DNA of 64,000 nt from UBA2210 sp036825195 (GCA_036825195.1 DAISYQ010000002.1:62001-126000); one strand, 5' to 3'. Positions 7,478 through 17,329 are shown, numbered from the stretch's first letter. Numbers and translations are program-made. Notes: generated by a model from the letters alone, not told the origin.

Positions 7478-9766
7478 TTATACCTGTTCGAGATAAAACC
7501 CCTTTTCTTCGAAAAGCTTCAGGCAGGCATCCACAACTTCCGGATCGTATAAAGTGTCTCTGCCTTGGCGTATCTCTTCTAGTGCTTTGGCTATACCCAG
7601 CGATGGGCGGTATGGTCTGTTGGTTGCCATCGCTTCTACTACATCGGCAACCGCAATAACCCTTGACTCTACAAGAATATCATCGCGAAGAAGCTTGGCC
7701 GGATATCCCGAGCCATCAAGCTTTTCGTGGTGCTGGCGTACAATCTGGGCAACCGGGTACATGAACTCGATATTTTTTAAGATATTATACCCTGCCTCAG
7801 GATGGGTCTTTATCATGTTGAATTCGATAGCGGTCAGTTGACCGGGTTTACTGAGGATTTCTGCAGGAACATTTATCTTTCCGATGTCATGTATCATTGC
7901 TGCCATTCGAATGCCGCTGATTTTGTCTTCATCAAGATTCATCTCTTCGGCAATGGCAACGGCTATGTCCATTACCCTTTTCTGATGACCGGATGTGTAT
8001 GGATCCTTCGATTCTACAATAACAGCCATTGCATTGACCGTGTTTTGCAAGGCCGATTTCAGCATCTCCACATTCTTTTCAATATCGGTAATATCTTTTA
8101 TGGTGCCTATTGCCCCGGCCATCTTACCTGCTGAATCGAGGTTTGGAGAAGCACTTATATTGAAGAGACGCTCACTGCCATCTCTGGTGAGAAGAATTCC
8201 CGTAAAGCTCTTTACAGCTTCCTTATCGGTCTTTATCCGTTCGAAATACCGTATAAAACGCCTTACATCTTTTTTGCCAACGAAGTCAATGAAATACCTT
8301 CCAATAACCTCTTCTTTTTTATAACCGAGTATTTTTTCCCATGCGGGATTAATGTAGTTAAATGCCCAGTCGGCATCTAGGGTATAGATAATATCAGGCG
8401 CATTTTCCCCTAGTGCCCTGAACTGTTCCTCGCTCTGTCTGATTTTCTGGTATGCTTTGGCGTTATTTATACTGATACCGATCTGGGGTGCTATGCCCAT
8501 GAGGAGGTTTATATCGCTCTGGCTGAAGGGCTTTTTTGTTTGCAGATTATCCACAGCCAGTATCCCTTCCGATCTTCCTTCGTATATTATGGGCACACAG
8601 AAAAACGATTTTACGCCCAGCATTTTCATGTATTCGAGTGTTCTTGATGAAACATCCTCTCTGATTCTGTCAACATTATCTATCAGAAATGGTCGTTGTT
8701 CTTTGAATGCCACTACGAATGGTCCGAGTGACCGGGGGTTGTCCAGATGAAACTTTGTTTGCCGGACAAGATCTTCCAGTTCGTGGCTGTATCCATACCC
8801 TGCGGCATATACGAGGTGGAGTCTCTCTTCGTCGGCAAGCATAATCGTTCCCCGGTCGAAATCGAGACGTTTCCGGAGAATATCCATAATGTAAGAAAGG
8901 AGTTGATCGGTATTCAGTATACTCGATGTACCCTGGCCAATCTCTTGGATAAGCAGGGCGTTGTTGTAGCGGGCGTTGGTCTGTTCCAGCAGGTCACCGG
9001 CAATTTCACTGTCGCTTTTAAGCTTTGAGTGAAGCTCCTTCTTCTCCAACCGTTCCGAGTAGGCAAAAAGACTTATTGTGAGCAGAGAACATAAAAGCGC
9101 CAGAATTATCCAGTACGTGGTCGGTAAGAAAAAAAAGAGACCAAGACACAATATGAGGCATAAGGCGGCTGTGTAGTTACTGATACGTGTCCATATGAAT
9201 GAAGGGGGTTGTTCCCAGGTAATGATATATGTGCAGGCTTTATCACCTTCGTGCATGCAGGCAGGATGTTCAATCCTGGCAAACTGGTTCGTAAACAACC
9301 TGGCTACCGCCTCAAGTATTCCTGTCCGATTTTCGCACTGGTAGGGTTTTTCCTCAACCCCTTCTTTGGGGGTTACCGTTATCTCGAATTTAGTCTTACC
9401 GAGACGCTTTGTCGTAAGTTCGCATGAGCGACTAAAAAGGGGATATAATTTCTTCTGCAAGGTATAGACGGTTGCAGGAGTCATAAAACCGAGAATATAT
9501 TGACGCAAGGGCTGACCGGCTTCGGAGAAAATGGAATAGTGCCCTACCTCTCGAGCGATTTTTGAATTACCTGTCTTATGGACGACGATTTCGTAAAAAC
9601 GATCAATTTGATCCTGCGTAAGCCAGTGTCCTGCATCCTCCAATTGGTAGGTAGTAATTCCTGAATATTCTAGGATAGAATCTATGTCAATTTCAGGATA
9701 CTTTTTTTGAATAAATTCGGTATATATTTTTAAATTTGATGTATTGTAAAGAGGAGTATCATTCAT
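7478..9766 (-). CDS. Membrane HD-GYP phosphodiesterase with GAF and PAS sensors
   Basis: 762 residues. Order: an N-terminal soluble sensor of about 190 residues resembling the helical part of V4R/heme-NO-type sensors, with Cys at ENRTGILEAV-to-ACMHEGDKACTY positions; two membrane spans (about 200-235); a GAF domain (about 270-430); a PAS domain (about 440-560); and a C-terminal HD-GYP domain. The HD motif (MIHDIGK) and HHEKLDGSGYP are intact, so cyclic di-GMP hydrolysis is expected. It overlaps the following frame of the upstream PilZ gene by 4 bp, so enzyme and receptor are co-translated. The bound signal is unknown. Confidence 0.88.
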   Translation of the reverse strand: MNDTPLYNTSNLKIYTEFIQKKYPEIDIDSILEYSGITTYQLEDAGHWLTQDQIDRFYEIVVHKTGNSKIAREVGHYSIFSEAGQPLRQYILGFMTPATVYTLQKKLYPLFSRSCELTTKRLGKTKFEITVTPKEGVEEKPYQCENRTGILEAVARLFTNQFARIEHPACMHEGDKACTYIITWEQPPSFIWTRISNYTAALCLILCLGLFFFLPTTYWIILALLCSLLTISLFAYSERLEKKELHSKLKSDSEIAGDLLEQTNARYNNALLIQEIGQGTSSILNTDQLLSYIMDILRKRLDFDRGTIMLADEERLHLVYAAGYGYSHELEDLVRQTKFHLDNPRSLGPFVVAFKEQRPFLIDNVDRIREDVSSRTLEYMKMLGVKSFFCVPIIYEGRSEGILAVDNLQTKKPFSQSDINLLMGIAPQIGISINNAKAYQKIRQSEEQFRALGENAPDIIYTLDADWAFNYINPAWEKILGYKKEEVIGRYFIDFVGKKDVRRFIRYFERIKTDKEAVKSFTGILLTRDGSERLFNISASPNLDSAGKMAGAIGTIKDITDIEKNVEMLKSALQNTVNAMAVIVESKDPYTSGHQKRVMDIAVAIAEEMNLDEDKISGIRMAAMIHDIGKINVPAEILSKPGQLTAIEFNMIKTHPEAGYNILKNIEFMYPVAQIVRQHHEKLDGSGYPAKLLRDDILVESRVIAVADVVEAMATNRPYRPSLGIAKALEEIRQGRDTLYDPEVVDACLKLFEEKGFYLEQV

Positions 9767-11958
9767 TTCTTAAAGAATTTCTTAATAAAGAATTTCAATA
9801 CATATCGAAGCTTAATCTTTGTTTTATTCTTCATGTATTCCAGATAATCCGCCCCGTATTGCGTGTCCATGATCCACATGTAATATTGCTTTTCGTATGG
9901 TACATCATTATTTTCCAGGTAGGTATGAGGATAAACAAGAATGGGGATACTGTCAACTTTATAAATATCTGTCAATTGATCGATAGCACGAGACAGAGTT
10001 TCCCATTGTAAAGTGTATGGATCGGTTACAATGATTTTGATACCATTGAGAAGTTCGGAAAGGTTTAAACCAAAGTCTGACTGATTTACGATCAGAACAG
10101 CCTTCAGTTCATGTCCGTGAATGAGAGAATATACCTTCCAGTCCCTTGTAAGACCATGTCTTCTGTATAACTCTTTCAGAGTATCATCTTTATTGGAATG
10201 GCCATGGTCCAGATCTAAGGCCCCCAACAGCAATCCTCCGGAATGATTTCTATAGAACTGTTCAAGACTATATGAATCTGTGGCAGTAAACTCCCTCAAG
10301 GACCATTGATCCAGCAGTTTATTTGCTATGGATTTAATCTGGTAATTCTTGTAAGCGAAAAGATCCAGTGAGCAGGCGCTTGCATTATTCAAGTCTCTGG
10401 CGAACCCCCCAAAGAAAAGATTGGGGAATCGATTTTCGGGACGAAAGTAGAACATCATGTAATCCATCTTCACTGCGGGAAGATGATAGAGACCGTCATA
10501 ATAATGTAATATATGTTTTAATACATTGAGCCCGGTATGAGTGGTTACCCCCGGCATCGGTCTGGCTGCAAGGTGATGAACCATCCATGTTCGTTCATAC
10601 GCTCGCATTATCGCTGCATGACCGTATATTTGCCCGTTTTTCTGATAGGTGGCATGGGCAGAAATTTCGGGGCTGGCAAGATAAAGCTTTCGATACGTTT
10701 CTTTTAAGGAATCTCTATGCGATTCAACGATTTTATATTTTTTAGGATAGATAAAGCCGGTTGAGAAAAAGAATTCCCACAAGGCATCCATATTTATTTC
10801 ATCCGTGACATGGGTACATGGATCCAATACGTTTCCCAGAATGTTACTTAACTTTCCGTACATGGAAGCATTCATGTCGAGGATTACCAAGCCGCAGCGG
10901 AACAGCCCTTTTTTTTCTTTCTTGCGGTACAGAACCTGTGCGGTGCACGGTAGTTCCATTGCACCGGAATAGTTGATGCTTAGTTTGTTGATGATCATGC
11001 CTGGAATCAGAACCGATTCATCTTCTTTTTCATATACTGAAAACCCACTGGCGGAAATATCGTGTATATCGCGTTGCATTCTCTCTTTGGAAAAGGGATG
11101 TTCGAATCGTATGTTCGAGGATGGTGCCAATTGCATCCGAGGACTGCGCATCTTTCTCCCCCGAAAGCGGTTGAATTTCTTTAACAGGGGTAAGAGTACG
11201 ATTTCTTTTACAGACATGTTGCTTGTCTGATGAATGAACCGGCAAGGACCGGAGAAGATGACTCGTTGATTTCGGGACAGGGTTAGGGTAAGGGGTTCAT
11301 CAGGATTCAACCAGTGAAAAGAATCGTTGGGATCAGGTGTGACTTTGATACGGAAAGAGAATGGGCTGAAATCCAGCAGGTCGCCCCGGGCTACAAACCC
11401 GGTTTGATTGAGTTCGGCGGCAACATCATTACAGGTGTATCGCTTGGCCTGTCGTTTTGCCAGAATGTATCCTTCATCAGGCATCTGTATGATAAAACGA
11501 TCCCTGTTGATTTGCAACAATTTTGCCGGAATGACTATTGCAGCCATACCTTCGTCAATTACCAGGTTCAGGAAACGATGATATTCAAAACTTGTTGCGG
11601 TTTCCTTTGACCATTGACAGGCTATGGTTTCTCCCATACATGGGTCCGGATAGGCGCGTACAAAGATATCTTCTTCATATCGAGGATCCCTCAGATGAAC
11701 CCATAGGTATCCCTTGATGAAGTTAAGGTGATTGATCCGGTTGATAAGCTTCCGTTTATTGATCTTGGAAGAAGATTTGGGAGGATTCGTAAGATCTTTA
11801 TGTTGGAATAATCGTGGCGGCAGCAGGAACCTTCTTTCCACCTCCTCACGGGATGGTCTGGTAGGTTTGGCACTGATATCCGCTGTACTCTCCGAGCTGT
11901 TTTTCTTTACAGTTTCAGCATCAAAGAAGATATGGAACCGACCGTCTTTTTTGTTCAC
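9763..11958 (-). CDS. Tandem PilZ-domain protein with GNAT-like C-terminal half
   Basis: 731 residues from a GTG at 11958 preceded by GGGAGTGGG. After an unstructured leader (about 1-60) come two PilZ-type beta-barrels. The second shows the cyclic di-GMP signature most clearly, with an RxxxR-like basic cluster (RKMRSPRMQL) and DISASGF matching D/NxSxxG near residue 305. The last 330 residues (from about FFFSTGFIYPKKYK) resemble an acyltransferase-like fold seen in some PilZ-GNAT proteins, though no catalytic motif could be fixed. The stop codon overlaps the HD-GYP start by 4 bp. The pair suggests a local cyclic di-GMP circuit. Confidence 0.72.
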   Translation of the reverse strand: MNKKDGRFHIFFDAETVKKNSSESTADISAKPTRPSREEVERRFLLPPRLFQHKDLTNPPKSSSKINKRKLINRINHLNFIKGYLWVHLRDPRYEEDIFVRAYPDPCMGETIACQWSKETATSFEYHRFLNLVIDEGMAAIVIPAKLLQINRDRFIIQMPDEGYILAKRQAKRYTCNDVAAELNQTGFVARGDLLDFSPFSFRIKVTPDPNDSFHWLNPDEPLTLTLSRNQRVIFSGPCRFIHQTSNMSVKEIVLLPLLKKFNRFRGRKMRSPRMQLAPSSNIRFEHPFSKERMQRDIHDISASGFSVYEKEDESVLIPGMIINKLSINYSGAMELPCTAQVLYRKKEKKGLFRCGLVILDMNASMYGKLSNILGNVLDPCTHVTDEINMDALWEFFFSTGFIYPKKYKIVESHRDSLKETYRKLYLASPEISAHATYQKNGQIYGHAAIMRAYERTWMVHHLAARPMPGVTTHTGLNVLKHILHYYDGLYHLPAVKMDYMMFYFRPENRFPNLFFGGFARDLNNASACSLDLFAYKNYQIKSIANKLLDQWSLREFTATDSYSLEQFYRNHSGGLLLGALDLDHGHSNKDDTLKELYRRHGLTRDWKVYSLIHGHELKAVLIVNQSDFGLNLSELLNGIKIIVTDPYTLQWETLSRAIDQLTDIYKVDSIPILVYPHTYLENNDVPYEKQYYMWIMDTQYGADYLEYMKNKTKIKLRYVLKFFIKKFFKK

Positions 11959-12216
11959 CTACCCACTCCCGCTTTGCCCTCCGGTATGCTATGGATTATA
12001 TATCGAAAGGCATATTGCCAAAATTATTTAGTAAAGTAAGCTGTATGTCCGATAGTGATCTGTCCCTATCCGATTCTCGTTCAATAATGATCATCCCCAA
12101 TAACTTAACAACTTCTTGAGTGGTCTTTCGGGTTCCTTATACAGCGTATAGTGATATAAGATCACATAAGTCACTGATTCATTTTGTGTTTCGAATATTT
12201 TAACACAAATCTTTTA

Positions 12217-12498
12217 TTAAATATCCATGCTGCTTTTCAATTTTCTGGAGCATCTGAAGGATACCACCCGGCGCGCGTCCAGTGTCAACTCGTTTCCTGT
12301 CTGTGGATTGCGGCCCCTTCGCAGATTTTTCGCTTTTACCGACCACTTGCCGAATCCGGATATGAGGACATCATTTCCCTTTTCCAGTTCTTTTTTGATT
12401 AGTTCAAACGTGCTTTCTACTATCTGTACACTCTTTTCTTTCGAGAATCCCGTGTCTGTATGGAGGTTTCTGACGAGACTTGCTTTTGTAAGGGTCAT
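12217..12498 (-). CDS. ihfA: Integration host factor alpha-type DNA-bending protein
   Basis: 93 residues, the usual length of HU/IHF subunits. The DNA-binding beta-arm is seen as GFGKWSVKAKNLRRGRNPQTG, with the conserved proline that inserts between base pairs (RNPQTG) and the family end RVVSFRCSRKLK. The N-terminal TLTKASLVRNL is of the IHF-alpha type (TKADL...). It is monocistronic with an AAAGGT ribosome site. IHF bends DNA at sigma-54 promoters and att sites; both are present in this window. Confidence 0.85.
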   Translation of the reverse strand: MTLTKASLVRNLHTDTGFSKEKSVQIVESTFELIKKELEKGNDVLISGFGKWSVKAKNLRRGRNPQTGNELTLDARRVVSFRCSRKLKSSMDI

Positions 12499-12546
12499 AA
12501 CATTGTTACCTTTCTGGAGTGTGTAGTGATTCCCGGAATATTGAAA

Positions 12547-12579
12547 GGTGTCCCTTCTCTCCTGGAGAGAAGGGACACC
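12547..12579 (-). terminator. Strong terminator after the acyl-CoA dehydrogenase gene
   Basis: A perfect 14-bp stem: GGTGTCCCTTCTCT (12547-12560) with its complement at 12566-12579 around a 5-nt loop CCTGG. It begins 10 bp after the dehydrogenase stop codon on the minus strand, and the minus-strand copy runs into TTTC. It separates that gene from ihfA. Confidence 0.75.
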
Positions 12580-12588
12580 GACTTCGTA

Positions 12589-13731
12589 TTACCGGGCTTG
12601 AAGTACTCTGCCTATCGTCAGTATTTCTGCTTCTTTTGTCCCTTCGTATAGCTCAAGTATCTTGGCGTCTCTGTACCACTTCTGTACCTTATATTCCTCA
12701 ATGTATCCGTACCCGCCGTGGATTTCAACGGCGGCATTGGCACAGAATACGGCGGTCTGGCCACCGTAGTATTTGGCCATTGCCCCGAGGTGAAAATCGG
12801 GATGGCCCGCATCCACCGAGCAGGCGGCTTTGTAGACAAGATTTCTCAGAGCTTCGGTCCTGATCGCCATCTCCGTCAGCTTCTGCATGGTAATCTGAAA
12901 CGTACCGAGTGGTTTGCCGAAAGCCGTTCGCTCTTTGGAATACTTGATCGCCTCATCTAGACATCCCTGAGCGAGTCCGAGCGCCTGTGCGGCTACCATG
13001 ATTCGTGTTATGTCAAAGAAATGCATCAACTGGTAAAAACCTCTTCCCTCTTTACCGATCAGATTTTCCTGAGGCACCCGTACATCTTCGAGAGCGATCT
13101 CCGCGGTATCGCTGGCCCTGATCCCCATCTTGCCGTGGATCTTGGTTCGGGTAATACCCGGGGCATCGGCGGGAACCAGAATCTGACTGAATCTTTGATG
13201 CGTTTTTTCGTCGGGATTGGTGATGCACTGGCATACCATCCAGTCGCAGACGGTTCCATTGGTAATGAACATCTTATTCCCGTTGATGATATAGTCATTA
13301 CCATCTTTCACCGCTCTCGTTCCGTATCCTGCCACGTCTGTTCCGGCGTTCGGTTCTGTGAATGCGCCGGCGCTTACCTGTTCACCCCTGCATACAGGGG
13401 GCAGGTATTGTTGCTTCTGTTCTTCCGTACCAAAGAAGTATACCGCCTCGCATCCGAATCCCGCCGCCGCTATGTTGAGGCCGATCCCCATATCGACCCT
13501 GGAGAGTTGTTCGGTTACCAGAGCGTTGCCAAATATTCCAACGCCTGACCCGCCATATTCTTCCGGAATCCATGCACATACGAGGCCGTTCTCAGCGCCT
13601 TTCTTTCTGATCTCCGGTGTGTACTTTTCTTCCCTGTCACATTCTTCCGAGATGGGCGTGATTTCCGTCTGTGCGAATTTGTAGGCCATATCCTGCAACA
13701 TCTTCATTTCTTCGGACAGTTCAAAATCCAT
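12589..13731 (-). CDS. Acyl-CoA dehydrogenase
   Basis: 380 residues, FAD enzyme introducing the 2,3 double bond in acyl-CoA. I start at ATG 13731 (MDFELSEEMKML), 6 bp after AGGAGG; an in-frame ATG 24 bp upstream places the ribosome site inside the coding region. FAD/substrate motifs are AGAFTEPNAGTDVAG (about 125) and the ITNGTVCDW stretch. The catalytic base is the Glu of LYEGTKEAEI near residue 362, the short/medium-chain arrangement. Family end motif QIHGGYGY reads EIHGGYGY. It lies with the 3-hydroxyacyl-CoA dehydrogenase gene upstream, a beta-oxidation or butyrate pair. Chain length cannot be told. Confidence 0.9.
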   Translation of the reverse strand: MDFELSEEMKMLQDMAYKFAQTEITPISEECDREEKYTPEIRKKGAENGLVCAWIPEEYGGSGVGIFGNALVTEQLSRVDMGIGLNIAAAGFGCEAVYFFGTEEQKQQYLPPVCRGEQVSAGAFTEPNAGTDVAGYGTRAVKDGNDYIINGNKMFITNGTVCDWMVCQCITNPDEKTHQRFSQILVPADAPGITRTKIHGKMGIRASDTAEIALEDVRVPQENLIGKEGRGFYQLMHFFDITRIMVAAQALGLAQGCLDEAIKYSKERTAFGKPLGTFQITMQKLTEMAIRTEALRNLVYKAACSVDAGHPDFHLGAMAKYYGGQTAVFCANAAVEIHGGYGYIEEYKVQKWYRDAKILELYEGTKEAEILTIGRVLQAR

Positions 13732-13900
13732 ACGTTCCTCCTTTTTTTCGCACACCGTAATGCATAAGGAAGATATGCCAAACGTCCCAGCATTATCATG
13801 GCATGCTTTTATTTTGTAAATACCACTTTAGTATGAAACTTATATTGTCTTGGAGAATTCCTGTCAATAATTATGACGACTTAAAAACGTGTCTCGGTTT

Positions 13901-14752
13901 TCAGCTGTAATCGTATACCCCTTTCCCTATTTTCCTGCCGTATCGCTGTGCCCTTACCAGTTGTTTCAGCAAGGGGGCGGGGCGATATTTATCGCCCAGT
14001 TCTTTGTGGAGCCCTTCCATTACATGGAGCAATGTGTCCAGGCCAACAAGGTCTGAGAGTGCCAGGGGGCCGATCGGGTGGTTACATCCCAGTACCATTC
14101 CCTTATCTATATCTTCAGCACTTGCGATTCCCTCGCCGAGGGTATAAAAAGCCTCATTCAACATGGTGCACAGGACTCTGTTGACGGCGAAGGCGGGGGC
14201 TTCCTTAACAACGATAACCTCTTTGCCTATCTTTTCCCCCCATTTTTTCGCGATCTCCAGTGTCTCTTCGGATGTTTCATACCCCTTTATGATTTCCAGA
14301 AGACGCATAACCGGTACCGGATTGAAAAAATGGGTTCCTATGAATTTGTCCGGTCTTTTTGTTATGGATGCCATCTCTGTGATACTGAGGCCGGATGTAT
14401 TGGTGAAGAAGAGACAGTGGTCCGGGACAATCTCTTCAAGTTCGGTATACACCTTTTTTTTGACATCCATTACCTCTATAATCACTTCAACCACAATATC
14501 GGCATCGCTCGCCGCTTCTTTCATATCGAGTGTGGGTGTAAGTCTTCCGATGATGGCGTCCATTTCTTTCGGTTCCATCTTCCCCTTCGATACACTCCGG
14601 GCGAGATTTTTCTGTATGGTGTTCATCCCCCCGTCTATAAACCGCTGTTCGATATCCCTCATGGAGACATCATAACCCGCTTGTGCGCAGACCTGGGCGA
14701 TTCCACAGCCCATCAGGCCTGCCCCCAAGACGCACACCTTTCTTATTTCCAT
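13901..14752 (-). CDS. hbd: 3-hydroxybutyryl-CoA dehydrogenase
   Basis: 283 residues, the standard length. The NAD-binding motif is GAGLMGCGIAQVCAQAGYDV (about 9-28), and the catalytic His is in GTHFFNPVPVMRLLEI (about 137-139) with the paired Glu following. The C-terminal domain motif DKGMVLGCNHPIGPLALSDL is intact. It oxidises 3-hydroxyacyl-CoA to 3-ketoacyl-CoA, or runs in reverse in butyrate formation. The next gene downstream, 145 bp further on the same strand, encodes the acyl-CoA dehydrogenase. A 6-bp inverted repeat (GTGACA/TGTCAC, 14783-14803) upstream of the start could be an operator. Confidence 0.92.
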   Translation of the reverse strand: MEIRKVCVLGAGLMGCGIAQVCAQAGYDVSMRDIEQRFIDGGMNTIQKNLARSVSKGKMEPKEMDAIIGRLTPTLDMKEAASDADIVVEVIIEVMDVKKKVYTELEEIVPDHCLFFTNTSGLSITEMASITKRPDKFIGTHFFNPVPVMRLLEIIKGYETSEETLEIAKKWGEKIGKEVIVVKEAPAFAVNRVLCTMLNEAFYTLGEGIASAEDIDKGMVLGCNHPIGPLALSDLVGLDTLLHVMEGLHKELGDKYRPAPLLKQLVRAQRYGRKIGKGVYDYS

Positions 14753-15152
14753 GCATGTTACCTCCTTTCTGATTTATTTTCTGTGACAACTCTCTGCTGT
14801 CACGTGATACTCGGTATGTAATGGTATGGATAAGGCTTGAAGGTGCTTCGAACTACTATACTAGATATTAACCCCCTATACATCACTATTATAGGAGCCG
14901 ATGTTGTGTCAATAAGATATACCAATTTTTACATAAAAAGGTGGAATAGGAGCACATCATGGAAGATATCTTTGTATTAATTTGAAATCATTGCAATAAT
15001 ACAAAAATTAACGGGGGAGATTAACAAATCATAAAAAGATACAAAAAAAGACTTGACAAAGGTGCGGAAGGTAAGGTAGGTGAATAAATAAAGTACCATT
15101 TGGTAATTGCGAAACTACGGGTTGGTGCTGTAGTGGAGCTGTAATTAAAGAA
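14753..15152. promoter_or_regulatory. Divergent intergenic region upstream of hbd and the pilus locus
   Basis: 400 bp. Contents: an inverted repeat GTGACA (14783-14788)/TGTCAC (14798-14803) close to the hbd start; an 8-codon reading frame at 14959-14985 with a TAGGAG ribosome site, which may be chance; and a perfect -35 TTGACA at 15053-15058 pointing to the small regulator, with no good -10 at 16-18 bp. No other gene seen. Confidence 0.35.
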
Positions 15153-15401
15153 ATGGTGCTACTGTCTATGCTTATTATAGAAGGGGAAACATACTTTACG
15201 ATTTCTGATGCGGCAAAGATTTTTGGCGTTTCAACTAAAACTGTCCGCAGCTATATAAATAATGGCATCATTCCTGATCCTCCTGAGGTTCAGTATGGTC
15301 TGCGCACCCTGAAACACTTTCCTCCGGAATATATGGAGAAGGCTAAAAAGAGCCTCGATACGTATCGCCAAAAGAATGTGCCCTTGAAAGATAAGCGGTA
15401 G
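15153..15401 (+). CDS. Small MerR-like helix-turn-helix regulator
   Basis: 82 residues. The core TISDAAKIFGVSTKTVRSYINNGIIPDP is a MerR/excisionase-type winged helix: helix-turn-helix followed by the wing, where MerR proteins have WERRGLI-like residues. There is no long dimerisation helix and no effector domain, so it is a minimal DNA-binding unit. Start chosen at ATG 15153 because TGGAGC lies upstream; a second in-frame ATG at 15168 is possible. It precedes the PilM-PilN fusion by 92 bp on the same strand and may control the pilus genes, an inference from position only. Confidence 0.6.
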   Translation: MVLLSMLIIEGETYFTISDAAKIFGVSTKTVRSYINNGIIPDPPEVQYGLRTLKHFPPEYMEKAKKSLDTYRQKNVPLKDKR

Positions 15402-15493
15402 AACGTTTCGGATGAACCATGTATCATGAAGTAGCGTATCGGGTTGTCAACCTTTGGGCTATCACTCTATAGCCGGATGGAGGTGTTGATACC

Positions 15494-17329
15494 TTGTCTT
15501 CTCGAAAAGATATTTCTTCCACTGAAAAACTGCTCGACCTTATACGAAGCGATGAGTATCATGACGATACTCCCGACGCTCCGCCCTCCTTTTCACCTAC
15601 AAATCCACCGAAAAATGCTGGAAAGGAGAATGTGTCGGGTTTTTTTGCAAAAAAATCCGTATCTGTCGGAGTAGATATTGGGTCCGATGAACTGAAGTTG
15701 GTCAAGGTAAAACAACTTTCTGGGGGTCAGTGGAGACTGCTTGATTACCGAAATGTCCCCATTAAAGCGGGGATGTCAAAAGGCACAGCCGAATTTGCAG
15801 GCTTCTTGAGATCGGCGCTTCTGCAGTTCTGCGGTTCCAGAAAGAATTTCACCTTATGGAGCCTGATACAGTCGGACAAGGTGGGCGTGCAGAGCATCCG
15901 CATACCGAAAGTAGGAAAGAAGCAACTCGAAAACGCCGTCTACTGGACCGCTAAGAAGAATATCAGCTTTGATGAAAAGGACACGATCCTTGATTTCGAA
16001 GTTCAGGGTGAAGTAATCGAATCCGGTATAACCAAACTTTCGGTTCTGGTATGTACCGCTTCGAAACGTGAAGTTGAGGAGATGGAGAATCTCTTCAACA
16101 GTATCGGATTTCCCCTGACCGGTCTTACCGTTGCTCCTTTCGCCCTCCAGAACCTGTTCAGGACCGACTGGATGCCTTTCCCCGGTCAGACGGTGGCTGC
16201 GCTCTACATTGGAGACAGTTCGTCTCGCATAGACATCTTTTCCGGAGGCAATCTGGAGATGACGCGTGGGATACGGGCGGGAATCAACAGCATGGCCGAA
16301 TCTCTCATGGAAGAGTATGCCGCGTCTGGCAGGACATCAGAGCCGATACATGTTGAGGATGCGAGAGATCTTTTATTTGGTCTTAGTTCCGACTATCAGC
16401 CGGATGGAAAAGCCGAACGCTTTGGCCTCACCCGGGAAGATATATTCGCAATGATTAATCCTGCCTTGGAGCGACTGGTGAGACAGGTGGAAAGGACCTT
16501 CGAGCACCACACCATCATCCTTGGTAACGAAGATATAGATTTTATATATGTCTTTTCCGATATGGGCTCGTGCATGCCCGTGGTTGACTATCTCTGCGAT
16601 CAACTCAAAAAAGAGAGCGACGTCCTTGACCCTATGACCCCGGAGAGTCCATTCTCCGGTATGATTACATCAACTACCTCCGTTTCACAGAGAATCCCCT
16701 TGGTGACCGCTCTGAGTTTGGCGCTGTCGAATTTGTCTCGTACACCCAACCTGATATTCCCTTACAGTGAAAAAGAAAAATTTAAGAGTACCAGACGTGT
16801 CAACCAGGTAATTTTCTCGATGTTCGCTGTCCTTATGATCATTGCCGTCGGTATTTTCTTCTGGATGGGCGATATTGTAGACAAAAAAGAGATCAGATTG
16901 TCGGAACTCCAGCGGCAATTGGGAAGCAGTGTCCAGAATGTTGAACAGGACACCCGTGAAATGATCTCCAAAATCAGGGATAACAAGACCGCTTTAAAAG
17001 ATTTCAAGAAGAGATACCTCGGTGTTGCCGTAGTAGGGGAGTTGTCGAAACTGACCCCGACAGACATATACCTCTCCACCTTGAAGGCAAATATGGGTGC
17101 CGATACCGGAAAAGAGGACAATAAATCTGCAAGGGGAGTGAATGTTACCGGAGTTGTGACGGGTTCTTCCGCTTCTTCCGAATCTTTATTGGCGAAATAT
17201 GTGCTTGAACTTCAAAACTCCCCGATCTTTAAAAAGGTTACGATTGACAAGAGTAATACAAAGCCCTTTCACTCAAGGGAAGCGCTTCATTTTAGTCTGA
17301 ATATCGATTTTGCTCAGGATACGAAATGA
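15494..17329 (+). CDS. PilM-PilN fusion, type IV pilus assembly platform
   Basis: 611 residues from TTG 15494, 9 bp after GGAGGTG. Residues about 55-410 are PilM: an actin-like fold opening VSVGVDIGSDELKLVKVKQ with the second phosphate loop near VAALYIGDSSSRIDIF. A membrane span (IFSMFAVLMIIAVGIFFWMG, about 437) is followed by a heptad-rich helix and a ferredoxin-like domain, the PilN layout. In most bacteria these are separate proteins that bind through the PilN N-terminus. The fusion makes the cytoplasmic ring and its inner-membrane anchor one chain. The first 50 residues are disordered. Its stop overlaps pilO by 4 bp. Confidence 0.82.
   Translation: MSSRKDISSTEKLLDLIRSDEYHDDTPDAPPSFSPTNPPKNAGKENVSGFFAKKSVSVGVDIGSDELKLVKVKQLSGGQWRLLDYRNVPIKAGMSKGTAEFAGFLRSALLQFCGSRKNFTLWSLIQSDKVGVQSIRIPKVGKKQLENAVYWTAKKNISFDEKDTILDFEVQGEVIESGITKLSVLVCTASKREVEEMENLFNSIGFPLTGLTVAPFALQNLFRTDWMPFPGQTVAALYIGDSSSRIDIFSGGNLEMTRGIRAGINSMAESLMEEYAASGRTSEPIHVEDARDLLFGLSSDYQPDGKAERFGLTREDIFAMINPALERLVRQVERTFEHHTIILGNEDIDFIYVFSDMGSCMPVVDYLCDQLKKESDVLDPMTPESPFSGMITSTTSVSQRIPLVTALSLALSNLSRTPNLIFPYSEKEKFKSTRRVNQVIFSMFAVLMIIAVGIFFWMGDIVDKKEIRLSELQRQLGSSVQNVEQDTREMISKIRDNKTALKDFKKRYLGVAVVGELSKLTPTDIYLSTLKANMGADTGKEDNKSARGVNVTGVVTGSSASSESLLAKYVLELQNSPIFKKVTIDKSNTKPFHSREALHFSLNIDFAQDTK

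Noticed and set aside
15053..15085. Full promoter for the MerR-like gene
   Set aside because: TTGACA is perfect but no acceptable -10 lies at 16-20 bp, so it is only mentioned in the intergenic entry.
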